The position numbers and the translations under genes were made by a program. A DNA stretch of 5,161 nt. It comes from an uncultured Lachnospiraceae bacterium. Its GTDB lineage: Bacteria; Bacillota_A; Clostridia; Lachnospirales; Lachnospiraceae. The notes under the pieces were generated by a model, which saw nothing but the letters and a program-made list of their open reading frames with translations, ran no database searches and was not told where the DNA came from. This document shows, piece after piece, positions 4,560 to 5,161 of the stretch. Location: assembly GCA_947175285.1 (NCBI GenBank), contig CAMWMM010000373.1:1-5161 (forward strand). The letters run 5' to 3'. Each line of letters opens with the position of its first letter. Positions within the stretch are counted from its first letter, which is position 1.

Positions 4560-5161
4560 TTAGCGGAACGGGATCGCATCCTCACTGACTTTCATAAAGC
4601 CCCTGTCATCGGTCTGCATCTGCTGTGTGGCACGTTCCTGTCCCTCCTGCATTGCCTGTTCCTTTGCCTGCTGGTAAGTATCCAGAACCGCATCATTAAG
4701 CTTTTCCCTAAACTCCTTTGTGATCGGGAAACATACGTCCCTGTACTTGTTGCCCGCCTTGTAGGACGGCATTGCCACGAACATTCCGTTCTTGCCCTGC
4801 ACCACGCTCAGGTTGCCTACCGCAAAGCTGTCATTCAGCACGACGCTCGCAAGACCTACCATGTTGCTGCCCTCACGCTCAAAAGGCGTCACCCTTACCG
4901 TGAACTCCGGCTCTTCCGGCTCCTCTGCCTCCATCTTGACCTCTGCCTTGCCTGTCTGCTCCATTTCGTCATAGAGCTTTAAGATGTCGCTGTACAGTTC
5001 CTCACGGAACTCCTTCGTGATCGGATTGCAGACGTCCTTATAGACCGGGTTGTTGTACTCGTCCCTCTCTTTTGTGCGGAAACTGGGCATGGATACGAAA
5101 TTGCCCTTGCTGCCCTCAAGCACCGCTACATTCGTGACCTTGAAGCTGTCCCCGAACACGA
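4560..5161 (-). CDS. Tandem SpoVG-domain protein, 5' end beyond the window
   Basis: The visible 199 residues contain two SpoVG-like domains. Domain 1 (visible residues 1-66, its start off the window) has FVSMPSFRT, DVCNPITKEFREEL. Domain 2 (about 86-165) is complete with FTVRVTPF, GLASVVLNDSFAV, VVQGKNGMFVAMPSYK and DVCFPITKEFREKL. The signature G-FVAMPS plus a D..-PI block matches Bacillus SpoVG, a small nucleic-acid-binding regulator of about 97 residues, so this is about twice the usual length. The domains are joined by an acidic linker (KMEAEEPEEPE). A Gln-rich tail (163-183) follows. The GTG at 5159 is an internal Val aligned with Val107 of domain 2, not a start; the gene continues to the right. 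The likely role is an element-borne DNA- or RNA-binding protein; a sporulation role is not implied. It is probably co-transcribed with the DUF6674-like gene. Confidence 0.88.
   Translation of the reverse strand, partial: VFGDSFKVTNVAVLEGSKGNFVSMPSFRTKERDEYNNPVYKDVCNPITKEFREELYSDILKLYDEMEQTGKAEVKMEAEEPEEPEFTVRVTPFEREGSNMVGLASVVLNDSFAVGNLSVVQGKNGMFVAMPSYKAGNKYRDVCFPITKEFREKLNDAVLDTYQQAKEQAMQEGQERATQQMQTDDRGFMKVSEDAIPFR

Noticed and set aside
3661..4982. Long plus-strand open frames at 3661-4107 and 4368-4982
   Set aside because: They lie antisense to the DUF6674-like and SpoVG genes, have Leu/Pro/Ser/His-rich shadow composition and no ribosome binding sites or recognisable domains.
5157..5159. 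GTG at 5159 as the start of the SpoVG gene
   Set aside because: The residue aligns with an internal valine of the second SpoVG domain, and the first domain would lack its N-terminal strands. The gene must start beyond the window.

Overview
The window looks like the accessory (cargo) part of an integrative and conjugative element, or a closely related mobile region, in a low-GC Gram-positive bacterium, most likely gut Clostridia of the Lachnospiraceae type. The evidence is Firmicutes-style AGGAGG ribosome binding sites, lipoprotein signal peptides, and a SpoVG-domain gene next to a coiled-coil gene of the DUF6674 type, a pair I associate with such elements. No integrase, relaxase, transposase or conjugation gene lies inside the window, so the mobile-element reading is inference. 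Every gene I can support is on the minus strand, so transcription runs from high to low coordinates.

Layout in transcription order. (1) 5161-4560: a tandem-domain SpoVG-family protein, open at the window edge. (2) 4537-4516: a 9-bp GC-rich hairpin with a GAAA loop in the short spacer. (3) 4498-3605: a 297-residue coiled-coil protein (DUF6674-like), followed by a strong Rho-independent terminator (3601-3556). (4) After an AT-rich 273-bp leader, 3234-2368 encodes a SleB-like cell-wall hydrolase with an N-terminal peptidoglycan-binding domain and no signal peptide. A lipoprotein gene (2353-1592) follows 14 bases later. (5) 1595-1257 is a second, about 90% identical copy of the last 79 codons of the DUF6674-like gene plus its terminator and downstream motif. 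(6) A promoter directly abuts that copy and leads into a secreted C39-type papain-like cysteine peptidase (1181-402). (7) A further lipoprotein gene starts at 272 and runs off the left edge.

The main observation is modular architecture. A 340-bp unit (3' tail of the DUF6674-like gene, terminator, two TTGCAGAAA motifs 20 bp apart) occurs twice as a direct repeat. Each copy is followed by the same kind of payload: one wall- or surface-acting enzyme, then one lipoprotein. The 1912 bp between the copies holds exactly the hydrolase and its lipoprotein. The lipoprotein stop codon comes from the first bases of the repeat. This fits cassettes that enter, leave or accumulate behind a conserved gene by recombination in its 3' tail. 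The repeat copies differ largely by silent changes and by changes that keep the terminator stem paired, so they probably diverged in separate elements under selection before being joined.

Functionally, the SpoVG and DUF6674-like genes look like backbone. The two enzyme/lipoprotein pairs look like exchangeable cargo acting at the cell envelope. Enzyme plus surface immunity or accessory lipoprotein is a testable reading, not something the sequence proves.
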